A stretch of 5,133 nt of DNA, taken from contig JAMOTW010000143.1 in the NCBI GenBank assembly GCA_027062125.1, forward strand, positions 1 through 5,133. Reading direction: 5' to 3'. The notes under the pieces were generated by a model. That model saw nothing but the letters and a program-made list of their open reading frames with translations. It searched no databases and was not told the DNA's origin. Shown in pieces: positions 5,060 through 5,133 of the stretch. Position numbers and translations under genes: made by a program. This stretch comes from Thermococcus sp. Lineage in GTDB: Archaea; Methanobacteriota_B; Thermococci; Thermococcales; Thermococcaceae. Position 1 is the first letter of the stretch. Each line of letters begins with the position of its first letter.

Positions 5060-5133
5060 TTATACTGCACCAGATATTCCACCCCATGCCATAATGCAGA
5101 GGATAAACGAGACCACAAGTGAGGTGGCCATCC
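5060..5133 (-). CDS. C-terminal end of a possible membrane protein gene, partial
   Basis: The minus strand is open from the window edge to TAA at 5060-5062. It encodes 23 residues from an ATG at 5131 that form a hydrophobic segment (SLVVSFILCIMAWGGISGAV). It may be the tail of a gene entering from beyond 5133 or a further relic of the same locus. It is too short to identify. Confidence 0.35.
   Translation of the reverse strand, partial: MATSLVVSFILCIMAWGGISGAV

Overview
The window looks like chromosomal DNA of a hyperthermophilic euryarchaeon of the Thermococcales, most likely Thermococcus. The evidence is archaeal TATA-type promoters, GGTG-type ribosome binding sites, very short leaders, a lipoprotein of Thermococcales style, an archaeal-type FtsY with a short N-terminus, and a C/D box guide RNA. 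No genome was searched, so the genus is an inference.

Minus strand, 1-2740: a nucleoside-type ABC importer operon. It is read from a lipid-anchored BMP-family binding protein (2740 to 1511) into a fused two-domain ABC ATPase (1455 to beyond base 1). The permease genes expected next would lie outside the window. The 55-base spacer holds T-rich tracts and a 13-base imperfect direct repeat. The operon promoter at about 2783-2797 is overlapped by a 17-bp palindrome that may be an operator.

Plus strand, 2858-4368: a 151-residue protein of unknown function is divergent from the importer. Next comes a compact guide RNA (about 3355-3412), then ftsY, the SRP receptor GTPase. The RNA was found by reading the 140-base gap. 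It has boxes C, D', C' and D with two guides of exactly 12 nt, a closing GC stem forming a proper kink-turn, and its own TATA box about 25 bases upstream. Both guides appear complementary to neighbouring segments of the same conserved region of 23S rRNA, which is the strongest single argument that it is real.

Minus strand, 4402-5133: there is no intact gene here. The sequence is AT-richer than the rest and reads as a row of broken small membrane-protein genes. One can be restored to a 71-residue two-helix protein by removing one base from each of two homopolymer runs. This is either a decaying locus or a stretch with sequencing indels.
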